A stretch of DNA of 64,000 bases from an uncultured Clostridium sp. Its GTDB lineage: Bacteria > Bacillota > Clostridia > Oscillospirales > Acutalibacteraceae. The position numbers and the translations under genes are program-made. Shown one piece after another: positions 42,381 through 50,858 of this stretch; position 1 is the first letter of the stretch, and every line of letters begins with the position of its first letter. The stretch covers positions 9,536 to 73,535 of the forward strand of contig CAKUYY010000004.1 of NCBI GenBank assembly GCA_934717555.1, read 5' to 3'. The notes below the pieces were generated by a model. That model had not been told where the DNA came from and did no database searches. It was given only the letters and a program-made list of their open reading frames with translations.

Positions 42381-43040
42381 ATGGACAAAAATCGGATGGC
42401 TGTACTGGAAATGCAGGTAAACCGCACCATGGAACAGTTGAAAAAGAACCAGATGGACGCCTGTTATGTGCCCACAAAAGAACTGGCTTTACAGAAGGTA
42501 AAGGAATGGCTGGAACCGGGAAGCACAGTGGCCTGCGGTGGCTCCATGACGCTGGAGGAATGCGGGATTATGGACTTGCTCAAAGGCGGGGAATATCATT
42601 TTTTGGACCGCAATGCGCCCGGGATTACTCCAGAGATGCGGCAGCAAGTTTACCAACAGGCTTTTTGTGCGGACACCTACTTATGTAGTGCTAACGCTAT
42701 TACGGAACAAGGCGAGCTTTACAATGTGGATGGTAACAGCAACCGTGTGGCGGCGCTGGTATTTGGACCGAAACAGGTGATTGTAGTGGCCGGATATAAT
42801 AAGCTGGTAAAGGATATCCGGGAGGCGGTGCTTCGTGTCAAACACATCGCAGCCCCTGCAAATGCTGTACGCCTGGGCTGTGATACTTATTGCGCCAAGG
42901 CGGGCCACTGTATTTCGGAAAACATTGGGGAGGGATGCCGGTCCAAAGACCGGGTATGTGCCAATTATGTGGTTTCTTCCCAGCAGAGGGTCAAAGACCG
43001 TATCCGAGTTATCCTGGTGGGAGAGGAACTGGGATATTGA
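42381..43040 (+). CDS. LUD-domain protein (LutC/DUF162-like)
   Basis: 219-residue protein of the lactate-utilisation domain family. It shows MEQLKKNQMDACYVPTKELAL, the core VACGGSMTLEECGIMDLLKGGEYHFLDR and SANAITEQGELYNVDGNSNRVAAL typical of stand-alone LUD proteins. Two Cys-rich stretches near the C-terminus (GCDTYCAKAGHC and GCRSKDRVC) could bind metal. LutA and LutB partners are absent, so lactate use is not implied. ATG 42381 is 10 bases after GGAAGG; ATG 42357 is less well placed. Confidence 0.88.
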   Translation: MDKNRMAVLEMQVNRTMEQLKKNQMDACYVPTKELALQKVKEWLEPGSTVACGGSMTLEECGIMDLLKGGEYHFLDRNAPGITPEMRQQVYQQAFCADTYLCSANAITEQGELYNVDGNSNRVAALVFGPKQVIVVAGYNKLVKDIREAVLRVKHIAAPANAVRLGCDTYCAKAGHCISENIGEGCRSKDRVCANYVVSSQQRVKDRIRVILVGEELGY

Positions 43041-43093
43041 GAGAAAAAATCATACAGCAGGATAAGGGATAAAGCAACAGGGGAGGATATGAT

Positions 43094-44488
43094 TTGGAGG
43101 TAAACAAGAAAAATGATTTGGGAAAGGACAGTGTGGGCAAACTAATTTTCCGGCTGTCAATTCCTGCGATTGTGGCTCAGATTATCAACGCGCTGTATAA
43201 TATGGTGGACCGGGCCTATATCGGGCATATGCCGGGAGATGGGGATCTGGCCTTAACGGGCCTTGGGCTGACATTTCCTATTATCATGCTGATTTCGGCG
43301 TTCAGCTATTTGATCGGTATGGGAGGGGCTCCCTTAGCCGCCATTAAAATGGGGGGAGGGGACAACAAGAGGGCGGAAAAAATTCTGGGGAACTGTTTTT
43401 CCGCTTTGATTGTGGTGTCCGTCCTGCTTACTGTGGTGTTTTTGATTTTTCAGCGCCCTCTTTTGATGATGTTTGGAGCGAGTGAGAATACCATAGGATA
43501 TGCGATGGATTACCTGACCATTTATCTCATTGGAACGGTTTTTGTCCAGATCTCTTTGGGGATGAACAGCTTTATCAATACCCAGGGATTCGCAAAAACC
43601 GGGATGTTGACCGTGGCAATCGGCGCTGTGCTCAACATCGTCCTGGATCCGGTATTTATTTTTGGTTTTCAGATGGGCGTAAGAGGGGCGGCGCTCGCCA
43701 CCGTTTTGTCCCAGGCGGTTTCCGCTGTATGGGTGTTGTGCTTTTTGTTTGGAAAACGCACCATACTGAAAATACGCCGGAAAAATCTTTGGATTCAATG
43801 GAAGGTTTTGATGCCGGTGCTGGCTCTGGGGATTTCCCCATTCACCATGCAGGCCACGGAAAGCCTCATCAATATCGTTCTAAATTCCAATTTGCAGATC
43901 TACGGGGGCGATGCGGCAGTCGGTGCTATGACCATTATATCCAGCGCCATGCAGATTTTTATGCTTCCCCTTCAAGGGTTATCTCAGGGAACCCAGCCAG
44001 TGATCAGCTTTAACTATGGGGCGGGCCAGATGGACCGGGTGCGGCGGGCCTATAAAATTTTCTTGATTACATCTCTGGCCATATCTACTTCGGTATGGCT
44101 CGTTATTATGATAGTCCCGCAGACGTTTATCGTAATTTTCAATAACAAACCGGAACTGATGGAAATCACCATACCGGCGATCCGTATTTTTATGGCGGCA
44201 GTATTTATGCTAGGGGCCCAAACCTGCTGCCAGCAGACGTTTGTAGCGGTAGGGCAGGCCAGGATCTCTTTGCTGCTGGCGATGCTGCGCAAAGTAGTTT
44301 TGCTGATTCCTTTGGTTTATCTCTTTACCAGAGGGTTCCACTTTGGCCTCTGGGGAATTTACGCGGCGGAACCTGTGGCGGATGTCCTGGCTTCCTGCAC
44401 AACGGTGACTGTGTTCGCGATCTTTTACCGCAAATTGTTCCGGAATCCTTGCAAGGAAACCCAGCCAATGACAGCAGGGAAACGGTAA
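43094..44488 (+). CDS. MATE-family efflux transporter
   Basis: Cation-coupled multidrug exporter of 464 residues with twelve predicted helices. LIFRLSIPAIVAQIINALYNMVDRAYIGH is the usual first helix, followed by GLGLTFPIIMLISAFSYLIGMGGAPLAAIKMG, and the second half has QGLSQGTQPVISFNYGAG. The start is TTG 43094, 7 bases after GGGAGG (43081-43086); nearby ATGs are out of frame. It lies 53 bp after the LUD gene and 41 bp before deoD, on one strand. Confidence 0.93.
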   Translation: MEVNKKNDLGKDSVGKLIFRLSIPAIVAQIINALYNMVDRAYIGHMPGDGDLALTGLGLTFPIIMLISAFSYLIGMGGAPLAAIKMGGGDNKRAEKILGNCFSALIVVSVLLTVVFLIFQRPLLMMFGASENTIGYAMDYLTIYLIGTVFVQISLGMNSFINTQGFAKTGMLTVAIGAVLNIVLDPVFIFGFQMGVRGAALATVLSQAVSAVWVLCFLFGKRTILKIRRKNLWIQWKVLMPVLALGISPFTMQATESLINIVLNSNLQIYGGDAAVGAMTIISSAMQIFMLPLQGLSQGTQPVISFNYGAGQMDRVRRAYKIFLITSLAISTSVWLVIMIVPQTFIVIFNNKPELMEITIPAIRIFMAAVFMLGAQTCCQQTFVAVGQARISLLLAMLRKVVLLIPLVYLFTRGFHFGLWGIYAAEPVADVLASCTTVTVFAIFYRKLFRNPCKETQPMTAGKR

Positions 44489-44529
44489 GAAAGTAAATAT
44501 GACGATTATTGTAACAAGGAGGAATGACG

Positions 44530-45240
44530 ATGTGTACCCCAACCCCTCATAATGAGGCAAAACAAGGAGATTTTGCAAAAACCGTATTGATGCCGGGAGA
44601 CCCATTGAGGGCGCAGTTTATTGCGCAGAATTTTCTGAATGATGTCAGACTAGTGAATAATGTCCGCGGTATCCAGGGATATACGGGATCCTATCGGGGA
44701 ACGCCGGTTTCTGTGATGGCCAGCGGGATGGGGATCCCTTCTATGGGGATTTATTCCTATGAGCTGTTCCAGTACTACGGGGTAGAACGGATCATACGCA
44801 TTGGGTCGGCGGGAGCGGTCAGCGACCAGCTGCACCTGCGGGATATTGTCCTGGGGATGGGATCCTGTACCAATTCTAATTTTGCCTCCCAATACCGCCT
44901 CCCCGGTATTTTTGCCCCTATCGCCAGTTTTTCATTGCTTCAAAAGGCTGCTGCAGCGGCGGAACGCTTAGGAATCCCGGTGCATGTGGGGAATCTGTTC
45001 TCCTCTGATACCTTTTATGATGATGCCGACAGCCTGGAAGCGTGGAAGAAGATGGGCATTTTGGCCATTGAAATGGAGTCTGCGGCCCTTTACTATACAG
45101 CTGCGCGTACGGGAAAACAAGCCTTGTGTATCTGCACCATTTCCGACTGCCCCTTTACTGGAGAGGGATGCAGTGCCCAGGAGAGGGAACAGACATTTAC
45201 CCAGATGATGGAAATCGCGTTGGAGGCGGCAGTATCATGA
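44530..45240 (+). CDS. deoD: Purine-nucleoside phosphorylase, DeoD type
   Basis: Phosphorolysis of purine nucleosides to base and (deoxy)ribose 1-phosphate. The 236 residues contain VLMPGDPLRAQFIA, GIQGYTGSYRGTPVSVMASGMG, RIGSAGAVSDQLHLRDIV and EMESAALY with the catalytic Asp in TISDCPFTGE. ATG 44530 is 7 bases after AGGAGG; ATG 44524 is too close. The stop overlaps cdd by 4 bases. Together with cdd and the transketolase downstream it suggests nucleoside salvage with the pentose entering central metabolism. Confidence 0.95.
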   Translation: MCTPTPHNEAKQGDFAKTVLMPGDPLRAQFIAQNFLNDVRLVNNVRGIQGYTGSYRGTPVSVMASGMGIPSMGIYSYELFQYYGVERIIRIGSAGAVSDQLHLRDIVLGMGSCTNSNFASQYRLPGIFAPIASFSLLQKAAAAAERLGIPVHVGNLFSSDTFYDDADSLEAWKKMGILAIEMESAALYYTAARTGKQALCICTISDCPFTGEGCSAQEREQTFTQMMEIALEAAVS

Positions 45241-45680
45241 CAGTACCTGAGAAGACGATTTTATCATTGATCCGGCGAGCGATGCAGGTCAGGGAAAACG
45301 CTTATGCACCTTATTCCCGCTTTCTGGTGGGGGCGGCGCTGTTGGCAGAGGACGGCTGTGTCTATACCGGATGCAATGTGGAATGCGCTTCTTACCCCAT
45401 GACCCAGTGCGCGGAACGTACGGCGCTTTGTGCCGCGGTATCCCAGGGAAAAAGAAAATTTACGGCGGTAGCGATAGCGGGCGCGCCGGAAAACGCGTCT
45501 GCGCCCTTTGAGACCTGTCCCCCCTGCGGGGCCTGCCGGCAGATGTTGTGGGAGTTTTGCCGGGATGGGGACTTGCTTTGTATTTTGGCAAAAGGAGAAA
45601 GGGAATATCAGACCTATTGGCTCAGCGAACTGCTGCCGGTGACATTTGATCATTTCTCTATGTGCCCGGCTGGTCATTAA
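45237..45680 (+). CDS. cdd: Cytidine deaminase
   Basis: Converts (deoxy)cytidine to (deoxy)uridine. The 147 residues show NAYAPYSRFLVGAALL, the zinc site TQCAERTAL (C-A-E) and PPCGACRQMLWEF (PCxxC). The C-terminal tail SMCPAGH is slightly longer than in Bacillus Cdd (136). The ATG overlaps the deoD stop (ATGA), giving translational coupling. Confidence 0.95.
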   Translation: MTVPEKTILSLIRRAMQVRENAYAPYSRFLVGAALLAEDGCVYTGCNVECASYPMTQCAERTALCAAVSQGKRKFTAVAIAGAPENASAPFETCPPCGACRQMLWEFCRDGDLLCILAKGEREYQTYWLSELLPVTFDHFSMCPAGH

Positions 45681-46052
45681 TGGAAAGAGCTTTGCCTTTC
45701 TTTATACGATTTTCCAGTTTTTATGAGAACCGTGGGAGGTAAGGCTAATTTCCACAATTCGACGAGAATTTGTGTATAGTTATTTGGAGACGCTTGCCTG
45801 TGGGAAGTGCTTTGTTTTGGATGCAAAGAAGCATTTTTTATGGTATAATAAAAAAGATCAATACGGTATGATGGAGAACCTTTCTATTTGTATCCTGATC
45901 CATGGGATGCAGAAGGTTTTCCAAGGACATGCGGGCTTGACGCTTTTTGGAGCGGCAGACAAGCCTGAGAAGCTTTATATTATTTAAGGGAAAAGGACGC
46001 TGATAAGCGTATCTTTCCCCTTCGCCTACATAGGAAAGGATGATCTTGCAAC
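45681..46052 (+). other. Structured leader region before the transketolase genes
   Basis: 372 bp without a credible gene; a 71-codon frame at 45772-45987 lacks a ribosome site. An extended -10 (TGGTATAAT, 45841-45849) is present. Downstream is an imperfect hairpin of about 50 bases (45873-45922: AACCTT/AAGGTT, GTATCC/GGATGC and GGA/TCC arms). A second hairpin (about 45988-46021) with arms GGGAAA and TTTCCC lies just before the ribosome site AGGAAAGGATG. Confidence 0.5.
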
Positions 46053-46868
46053 ATGGTAGATTTACAGGCGAAATGTGTGGAAGTAAGAAAAGCGCTGCTC
46101 AAGACCATTGGTACGCTGGGGGTAGGGCATATCGGAGGTTCCCTCTCTATTGTGGAATTGCTGGTAGTGCTGTATGAGAAACACATGAAGGTGGATCCCA
46201 AAAATCCGAAGATGGAAGGAAGGGATCGTTTGATCGTTTCCAAGGGACACAGCGGACCGGCGGTTTATGCGACTTTGTGTACGGAAGGCTTTTTTGATGA
46301 AAGCTGGCTGCTCACCCTGAACCAGCCGGGCACCAATTTGCCCAGCCACTGCGATATGAACAAGACCCCGGGTGTGGATATGACCACCGGTTCCCTGGGA
46401 CAGGGATTTTCCTGCGCCATGGGAATCGCCAAGGCTTCTAAAATCCGTAAGGATGGGGCTACCATTTATACCATTGTCGGTGATGGAGAATCCCAGGAAG
46501 GGCAGATCTGGGAGGCAGCTATGTTTGCCGCTCAACAGAAACTCGATAATGTGATTGCTTTTACGGATTACAATAAGATGCAGATTGACGGAACCATCGA
46601 TGAGATCTGTGGACTGGATCCCTTAGATGACAAATGGCGGGCGTTCGGATGGAATGTTATTGTTGTAGAAGACGGCAATGATGTAAATCAAATTGACGAC
46701 GCAATCAATTGTGCGAAACATTCCAGCAAGCCCTCCATGATTATTTTGAATACTGTTAAGGGTAAAGGAATTTCTTTTGTAGAGAAAGCGGGCGTAGCCA
46801 ATCACAGTATGCCGATCAGCAAGGAAGAGATGGAAGCAGGTCTTGCGGAATTAGGAGGGGTTCAATAA
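46053..46868 (+). CDS. tktA: Transketolase, N-terminal (TPP-binding) subunit
   Basis: First half of a split transketolase, 271 residues. It carries GHIGGSLSIVELLVVLYEKHMK, the SKGHSGPAVYATL region, GSLGQGFSCAMGIAKASK, and the thiamine pyrophosphate/Mg motif VGDGESQEGQIWEAAMFAAQQKLDNVIAFTDYNKMQ. It pairs with the next gene to transfer two-carbon units in the pentose phosphate pathway. The stop and the next start overlap (TAATG). ATG follows AGGAAAGGATG with slightly long spacing. Split transketolase is common in Clostridia. Confidence 0.95.
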   Translation: MVDLQAKCVEVRKALLKTIGTLGVGHIGGSLSIVELLVVLYEKHMKVDPKNPKMEGRDRLIVSKGHSGPAVYATLCTEGFFDESWLLTLNQPGTNLPSHCDMNKTPGVDMTTGSLGQGFSCAMGIAKASKIRKDGATIYTIVGDGESQEGQIWEAAMFAAQQKLDNVIAFTDYNKMQIDGTIDEICGLDPLDDKWRAFGWNVIVVEDGNDVNQIDDAINCAKHSSKPSMIILNTVKGKGISFVEKAGVANHSMPISKEEMEAGLAELGGVQ

Positions 46869-47797
46869 TGGAAATGCGTCAGGTACTGGCATCTGAATTA
46901 GAGCGGATGATGACGGAAAATGAAAATATTGTGGTGATTGATGCGGATCTGGCCAAGCCCAACGGCGTGGTTAACCTGCGGGAAAAATTTCCCGAGCGAG
47001 CTTTTGATGTGGGGATTGCGGAGCAGAACATGGCGTCTATTGCCGCGGGTATGAGCAGTTACGGATTTACTCCCTTTATCACGACCTTTACTCCTTTTGC
47101 CACCAGAAGGATCTGTGACCAAGTGGCGATTTCCTGCGCCTATGCCAAACAGAATGTAAAAATTATCGGTTCTGATCCTGGTATCAGTGCGGAATTTAAC
47201 GGCGGTACCCATATGAGTATGGAAGATATCGGGGTATTGCGCAGCATTCCGGAGGTCGTTATCTTTGAACCAGTGGATGCCGTCCAGTTTAAAGCGGCGC
47301 TGCCGGCTTTGACCGCCTATCATGGCGTTGTATACATCCGTATGTTCCGGAAAGTAATCGATGACATTTTCCCGGCGGATTACAAATTTGAGATGTTCAA
47401 GGCTTCCCCCATTCAGGAAGGAAAGGATGTCACGATCTTTACTTCCGGTATCATGACCCAGGAGACCATGATTGCCAATGAGACCCTGAAGGCGGAGGGC
47501 ATCAGTGCGGAGATTATCAATATCCATACCATCAAGCCCATCGACCGTGAGGCTGTTGTAGCGTCCGCGAAAAAGACCGGCGCGGTTGTCACAGCGGAAA
47601 ACCACAACGTGATCGGCGGTTTGAAATCCGCAGTTTGTGAAGTGCTGATGGAAGAATATCCGGTTCCGCTGAGAGCGGTAGGCGTGCAGGATCAGTTCGG
47701 CCAGGTTGGAAAAATGAATTACCTGAAAGAAGTGTACCAGATGCGCGCTCAAGATATCGTTAAGGCGGTTAAGGAAGTTTTAGCGCTCAAAAAATAA
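46868..47797 (+). CDS. tktB: Transketolase, C-terminal (pyrimidine-binding) subunit
   Basis: Second half of the split enzyme, 309 residues. VVIDADLAKPNGVVNLREKFPERAFDVGIAEQNMASIAAGMSSYG carries the catalytic Glu (GIAEQNM). HMSMEDIGVLRSIP and the C-terminal domain DVTIFTSGIMTQETM with NIHTIKPIDREAVV follow. It starts within the stop of the upstream subunit. A strong terminator lies just after. Pairing with DXPS-like enzymes is less likely, given the full transketolase N-half next to it. Confidence 0.95.
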   Translation: MEMRQVLASELERMMTENENIVVIDADLAKPNGVVNLREKFPERAFDVGIAEQNMASIAAGMSSYGFTPFITTFTPFATRRICDQVAISCAYAKQNVKIIGSDPGISAEFNGGTHMSMEDIGVLRSIPEVVIFEPVDAVQFKAALPALTAYHGVVYIRMFRKVIDDIFPADYKFEMFKASPIQEGKDVTIFTSGIMTQETMIANETLKAEGISAEIINIHTIKPIDREAVVASAKKTGAVVTAENHNVIGGLKSAVCEVLMEEYPVPLRAVGVQDQFGQVGKMNYLKEVYQMRAQDIVKAVKEVLALKK

Positions 47798-47816
47798 AAC
47801 ATTAGAAATACGTTTT

Positions 47817-47856
47817 ACAGCGGTATAGTCAAAACAGACTATACCGCTGTTTTTTA
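47817..47856 (+). terminator. Terminator after the transketolase genes
   Basis: ACAGCGGTATAGTC (47817-47830) pairs perfectly with GACTATACCGCTGT (47837-47850), then TTTTTT. Confidence 0.95.
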
Positions 47857-48183
47857 TAAAAAGTAGGGTGATACAGGTTATAGAAAAAACAAAAATCCTT
47901 TAGAAAATTACATAAGTGACCAGAGAACTTTCACAGCAAAATAATTTGCCGGATACTATAATCTGCCTTTTTACATCTGGAAAATTTCAAGAGTTTCGCT
48001 CCCACCCCGTTTTTGGAAAAGTGGACGAGAATTTTCCTATTGTGTACTTTTTATAACATACTTTTCCACAGGCTGGGATAGATAGAGCCTGCTGATTTTT
48101 CCAAATAGATGGAGTTTTTCTATTGCGGGCATGTGATATAATAGAAGAAGTATTTTGCATTTTCTATGGAAAAGAGGGAGTTT
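47857..48183 (+). other. Upstream region of the DUF1638-VanRS unit
   Basis: About 330 bp, AT-rich, no credible gene. An extended -10 TGATATAAT lies at 48135-48142 about 40 bp before the DUF1638 start, without a good -35. I see no tandem 11-bp repeat like that before vanY. Confidence 0.55.
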
Positions 48184-48960
48184 ATGAGGCTGCATGTCGT
48201 CGCCTGCCAGGTGTTCAGCCGGGAACTTTGCGCCATTGCGGCTCAAAGTTCCCATGTGGTGGAATTGGATCTGCTTCCGCAGGGCCTGCACGATACCCCG
48301 GCGCTTCTGCGGGAAATGGTAGGGGAGGCCATTCAGAAAGTAGAAGGCCGCTATCAGAAGGGGATATCCAAATATCTGCCGGATGCCATTATTCTGGGCT
48401 ATGGGCTGTGTTCCAATGGGGTAGTTGGATTGCAGGCGGGAAAAATTCCTTTGGTGATTCCCAGAACAGATGATTGTATGGGGATTTTCCTGGGTTCCCA
48501 GCGCAGGTATTTGGATTTATTTCACCAATATCCCGGTATTTATTGGCTCAATCATGGATGGATTGAAAACGCCTTTATTCCTACAAAGGAGCAGCTGGAA
48601 AAAAAATATCAGCAATATCGGGAACAATATGGGGAGGACAACGCGGAGTATCTACAGCAAGAGGACCGGCGTTGGATCAGCAGTTATCAGTACTGCGGCT
48701 ATATCCGTTCCAATGGCCCTTGGGAAAGAGAGGAATACAGGAAGCTGGCCCATCAAACAGCGGTGGATCATGGATGGAAATCAGTCGATTTGCAAGGAGA
48801 TTCCAGCATGTTGGAACGCCTGTTACAAGGGGAATGGAGACCGGAAGAATGCCTGATATGCCCTCCCGGCTATCGGGTGGAAGCCTCTTATGATGAAACC
48901 AAGATCAAGGCGGTGGAGGGAAAACCGCAGGAAGGGAAAGAAATATGCCAGAAGTTTTAG
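48184..48960 (+). CDS. DUF1638 family protein
   Basis: 258 residues of DUF1638, found in anaerobes, often near corrinoid or two-component genes. Typical parts are LHVVACQVFSRELCAIAAQ at the N-terminus, YLPDAIILGYGLCSNGVVGLQAGKIPLVIPRTDDCMGIFLGS in the middle and several conserved Cys (residue 8 and the GLCSNG, DDC and ICPPG motifs). Function unknown; metal or cobalamin binding is only a guess. ATG 48184 is 6 bases after AAGAGG; an upstream ATG (48166) has no site. Its 3' end overlaps the response-regulator gene by 16 bases. Confidence 0.85.
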   Translation: MRLHVVACQVFSRELCAIAAQSSHVVELDLLPQGLHDTPALLREMVGEAIQKVEGRYQKGISKYLPDAIILGYGLCSNGVVGLQAGKIPLVIPRTDDCMGIFLGSQRRYLDLFHQYPGIYWLNHGWIENAFIPTKEQLEKKYQQYREQYGEDNAEYLQQEDRRWISSYQYCGYIRSNGPWEREEYRKLAHQTAVDHGWKSVDLQGDSSMLERLLQGEWRPEECLICPPGYRVEASYDETKIKAVEGKPQEGKEICQKF

Positions 48961-49637
48961 TGGTGGACGATGAGAAAGAAATTGCAGATCTGATAGAGGT
49001 CTATCTGCGCAATGAAGGCCTTTGCGTCCATACCTGCTACGATGCCAGCCAGGCTTTGCGGATTGTACACGATATCCCTTTGGACCTAGCGGTTCTGGAC
49101 GTTATGCTGCCAGATCTGAATGGATTTGAACTTTGTAAGCGGATACGGGAAAGACACACATTTCCTATCATCATGCTCACGGCCAAGGTAGAGGATATTG
49201 ATAAGATTACAGGTTTGGCCATAGGGGCGGATGATTATATTACAAAACCTTTTCAGCCAATGGAACTGCTGGCCAGGGTAAAGGCTCAGATACGGCGTTA
49301 TACTACGTACAATACAGGGATGTATTCCAAGAATCAGAATATTCTGGAATTTTCAGGCCTGGTAATCAACAAAGATACCCACGAATGTTCCTTATATGGA
49401 AGAACTCTGTCCCTTACACCGACTGAATTTTCACTACTCTGGATTTTATGTGAACATCGGGGAAAAGTGTTGTCCTCTGAAGAACTGTTTGAAAAGGTAT
49501 GGGGAGAAAAATATTTGGAATCCAATAATACCGTGATGGTGCATATCCGGCGGTTAAGAGAAAAAATGGGGGAAACGCCGCGCCATCCGAAATTCATCAA
49601 AACCGTGTGGGGAGTTGGATATAAAATTGAAGGATAA
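48945..49637 (+). CDS. vanR: OmpR/VanR-family response regulator
   Basis: 230 residues. The receiver domain has the acidic pair in VVDDEKEI, acceptor Asp in LAVLDVMLPDLNGFEL and Lys in DDYITKPF. The C-terminal OmpR winged helix (LTPTEFSLLWILCEHRGKVLSSEELFEKVWGEKYLESNNTVMVHIRRLREKMG) binds tandem repeats. It overlaps the DUF1638 gene upstream and the kinase gene downstream. With a VanY-like carboxypeptidase next, it belongs to the VanR-like group, but sequence alone does not prove response to glycopeptides. Confidence 0.88.
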   Translation: MPEVLVVDDEKEIADLIEVYLRNEGLCVHTCYDASQALRIVHDIPLDLAVLDVMLPDLNGFELCKRIRERHTFPIIMLTAKVEDIDKITGLAIGADDYITKPFQPMELLARVKAQIRRYTTYNTGMYSKNQNILEFSGLVINKDTHECSLYGRTLSLTPTEFSLLWILCEHRGKVLSSEELFEKVWGEKYLESNNTVMVHIRRLREKMGETPRHPKFIKTVWGVGYKIEG

Positions 49638-50724
49638 CTTACTGCATTCGTTTCGGTGGCATATTACACTGGAAATTATTTTAAAAATATTGGCATGTTT
49701 GGTATTGTTTGGATTATTTTTATGGTTGATTGACGGCATATTTAACGATCTTCTTGCGGAAATCATCAGCCAAACGAATCCTGGACTGTACACTTTTTTG
49801 GTGCAGAATAAAACGACTATTTTATTGCTTATATTTATCCTTTCCATAATATTATCTGTTGTTTTTACCATTCGGAAGATGACCCAGTATATCCTTTTGC
49901 TCGTAAAGGCTATCCAGCATGCCTTTGAAAAGAATGAGACCCTGATTTCTTTGCCTGCTGACTTCCGTGAAATAGAGAACCAATTAAATACCATTAAATA
50001 TGAAAGTTTGCGCAATGAACAGGCAGCGCGGGAAGCGGAACAGAAGAAAAATGATTTGGTTGTTTATCTGGCTCATGATTTAAAGACCCCGCTCACATCT
50101 GTCATTGGATATCTCAGCCTGCTGGAGGAAGGATCGGACTTACCAGAAGAAATCAGAAAGAAATATGTAGGGATTTCCTTAGAGAAAGCCCTTCGTTTGG
50201 AGGACCTCATCAACGAATTTTTCGATATTACAAGGTTTAGTCTACAAAATATCCAGCTTAATCCCACAGAGATTGCCCTGTCTGTGATGATGAATCAGAT
50301 GGTGGAAGAATTCTATCCGCAGCTCAAAGAAAAGGGGCTGCGCTGTGAGGTGGAAGGGCAGCAACAGGTATATTGCTGGGGAGACGCGGATAAACTGGCG
50401 CGGGTCTTTGATAATTTACTCAGGAACGCTATTTTATATAGCAGGGAAAATAGCTTAATACGCATCGGAATTTGGCAGGGAAATGGACGAGTTGTCATAA
50501 AATTCCGAAATGTAGGAAGAAAAATCCCAGAATACCAGCTGCAAAATATCTTTGAGAAATTTTTCCGTTTAGACGAATCACGTTCTACTCGAACAGGAGG
50601 GGCAGGTTTAGGCTTAGCTATCGCCAAAGAGATTGTAGAACTGCATAAGGGGGTTATTTACGCTGAGAGCAATGACCAGTATACCGAGTTTAGCGTTTCT
50701 CTTCCTAGCAGCCCCCGTTCTTAG
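49627..50724 (+). CDS. vanS: VanS-like sensor histidine kinase
   Basis: 365 residues with two membrane helices (about residues 15-40 and 60-85) around a short outside loop, a HAMP-like linker, then H-box VVYLAHDLKTPLTSVIGYLSLLEE, N-box FDNLLRNAILYSRENS and G-box RTGGAGLGLAIAKEIVELHKG. The short sensor loop is like VanS of the VanB/VanG-unrelated, membrane-sensing type. The start is probably TTG 49627, overlapping the regulator's stop; TTG 49615 is the alternative. No vanHAX genes follow. Confidence 0.86.
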   Translation: MKDNLLHSFRWHITLEIILKILACLVLFGLFLWLIDGIFNDLLAEIISQTNPGLYTFLVQNKTTILLLIFILSIILSVVFTIRKMTQYILLLVKAIQHAFEKNETLISLPADFREIENQLNTIKYESLRNEQAAREAEQKKNDLVVYLAHDLKTPLTSVIGYLSLLEEGSDLPEEIRKKYVGISLEKALRLEDLINEFFDITRFSLQNIQLNPTEIALSVMMNQMVEEFYPQLKEKGLRCEVEGQQQVYCWGDADKLARVFDNLLRNAILYSRENSLIRIGIWQGNGRVVIKFRNVGRKIPEYQLQNIFEKFFRLDESRSTRTGGAGLGLAIAKEIVELHKGVIYAESNDQYTEFSVSLPSSPRS

Positions 50725-50761
50725 GAAATACATGGATACAAAAAGATAGTTTATAACGAAT

Positions 50762-50783
50762 TGTCAGAAAAATGTAAGAAATT
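50762..50783 (+). promoter_or_regulatory. Tandem 11-bp repeat upstream of vanY, probable response-regulator site
   Basis: TGTCAGAAAAA (50762-50772) and TGTAAGAAATT (50773-50783) are adjacent 11-bp direct repeats, the one-helical-turn spacing bound by OmpR-class regulators. They lie 76 bp before the vanY start. A possible -10 (TATCAT, inside the inverted repeat GGTATCATAATACC) follows near 50834. Confidence 0.55.
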
Positions 50784-50858
50784 AAACAGAAAAAAGTAAA
50801 AATCCTCCTCTGTTACCATGATAAACTTTGGGTATCATAATACCAGGAGGAAGTAATT

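Noticed and set aside
45772..45987. 71-codon frame before the transketolase genes
   Set aside because: GTG start without Shine-Dalgarno, overlaps promoter and hairpin elements; better explained as leader sequence.
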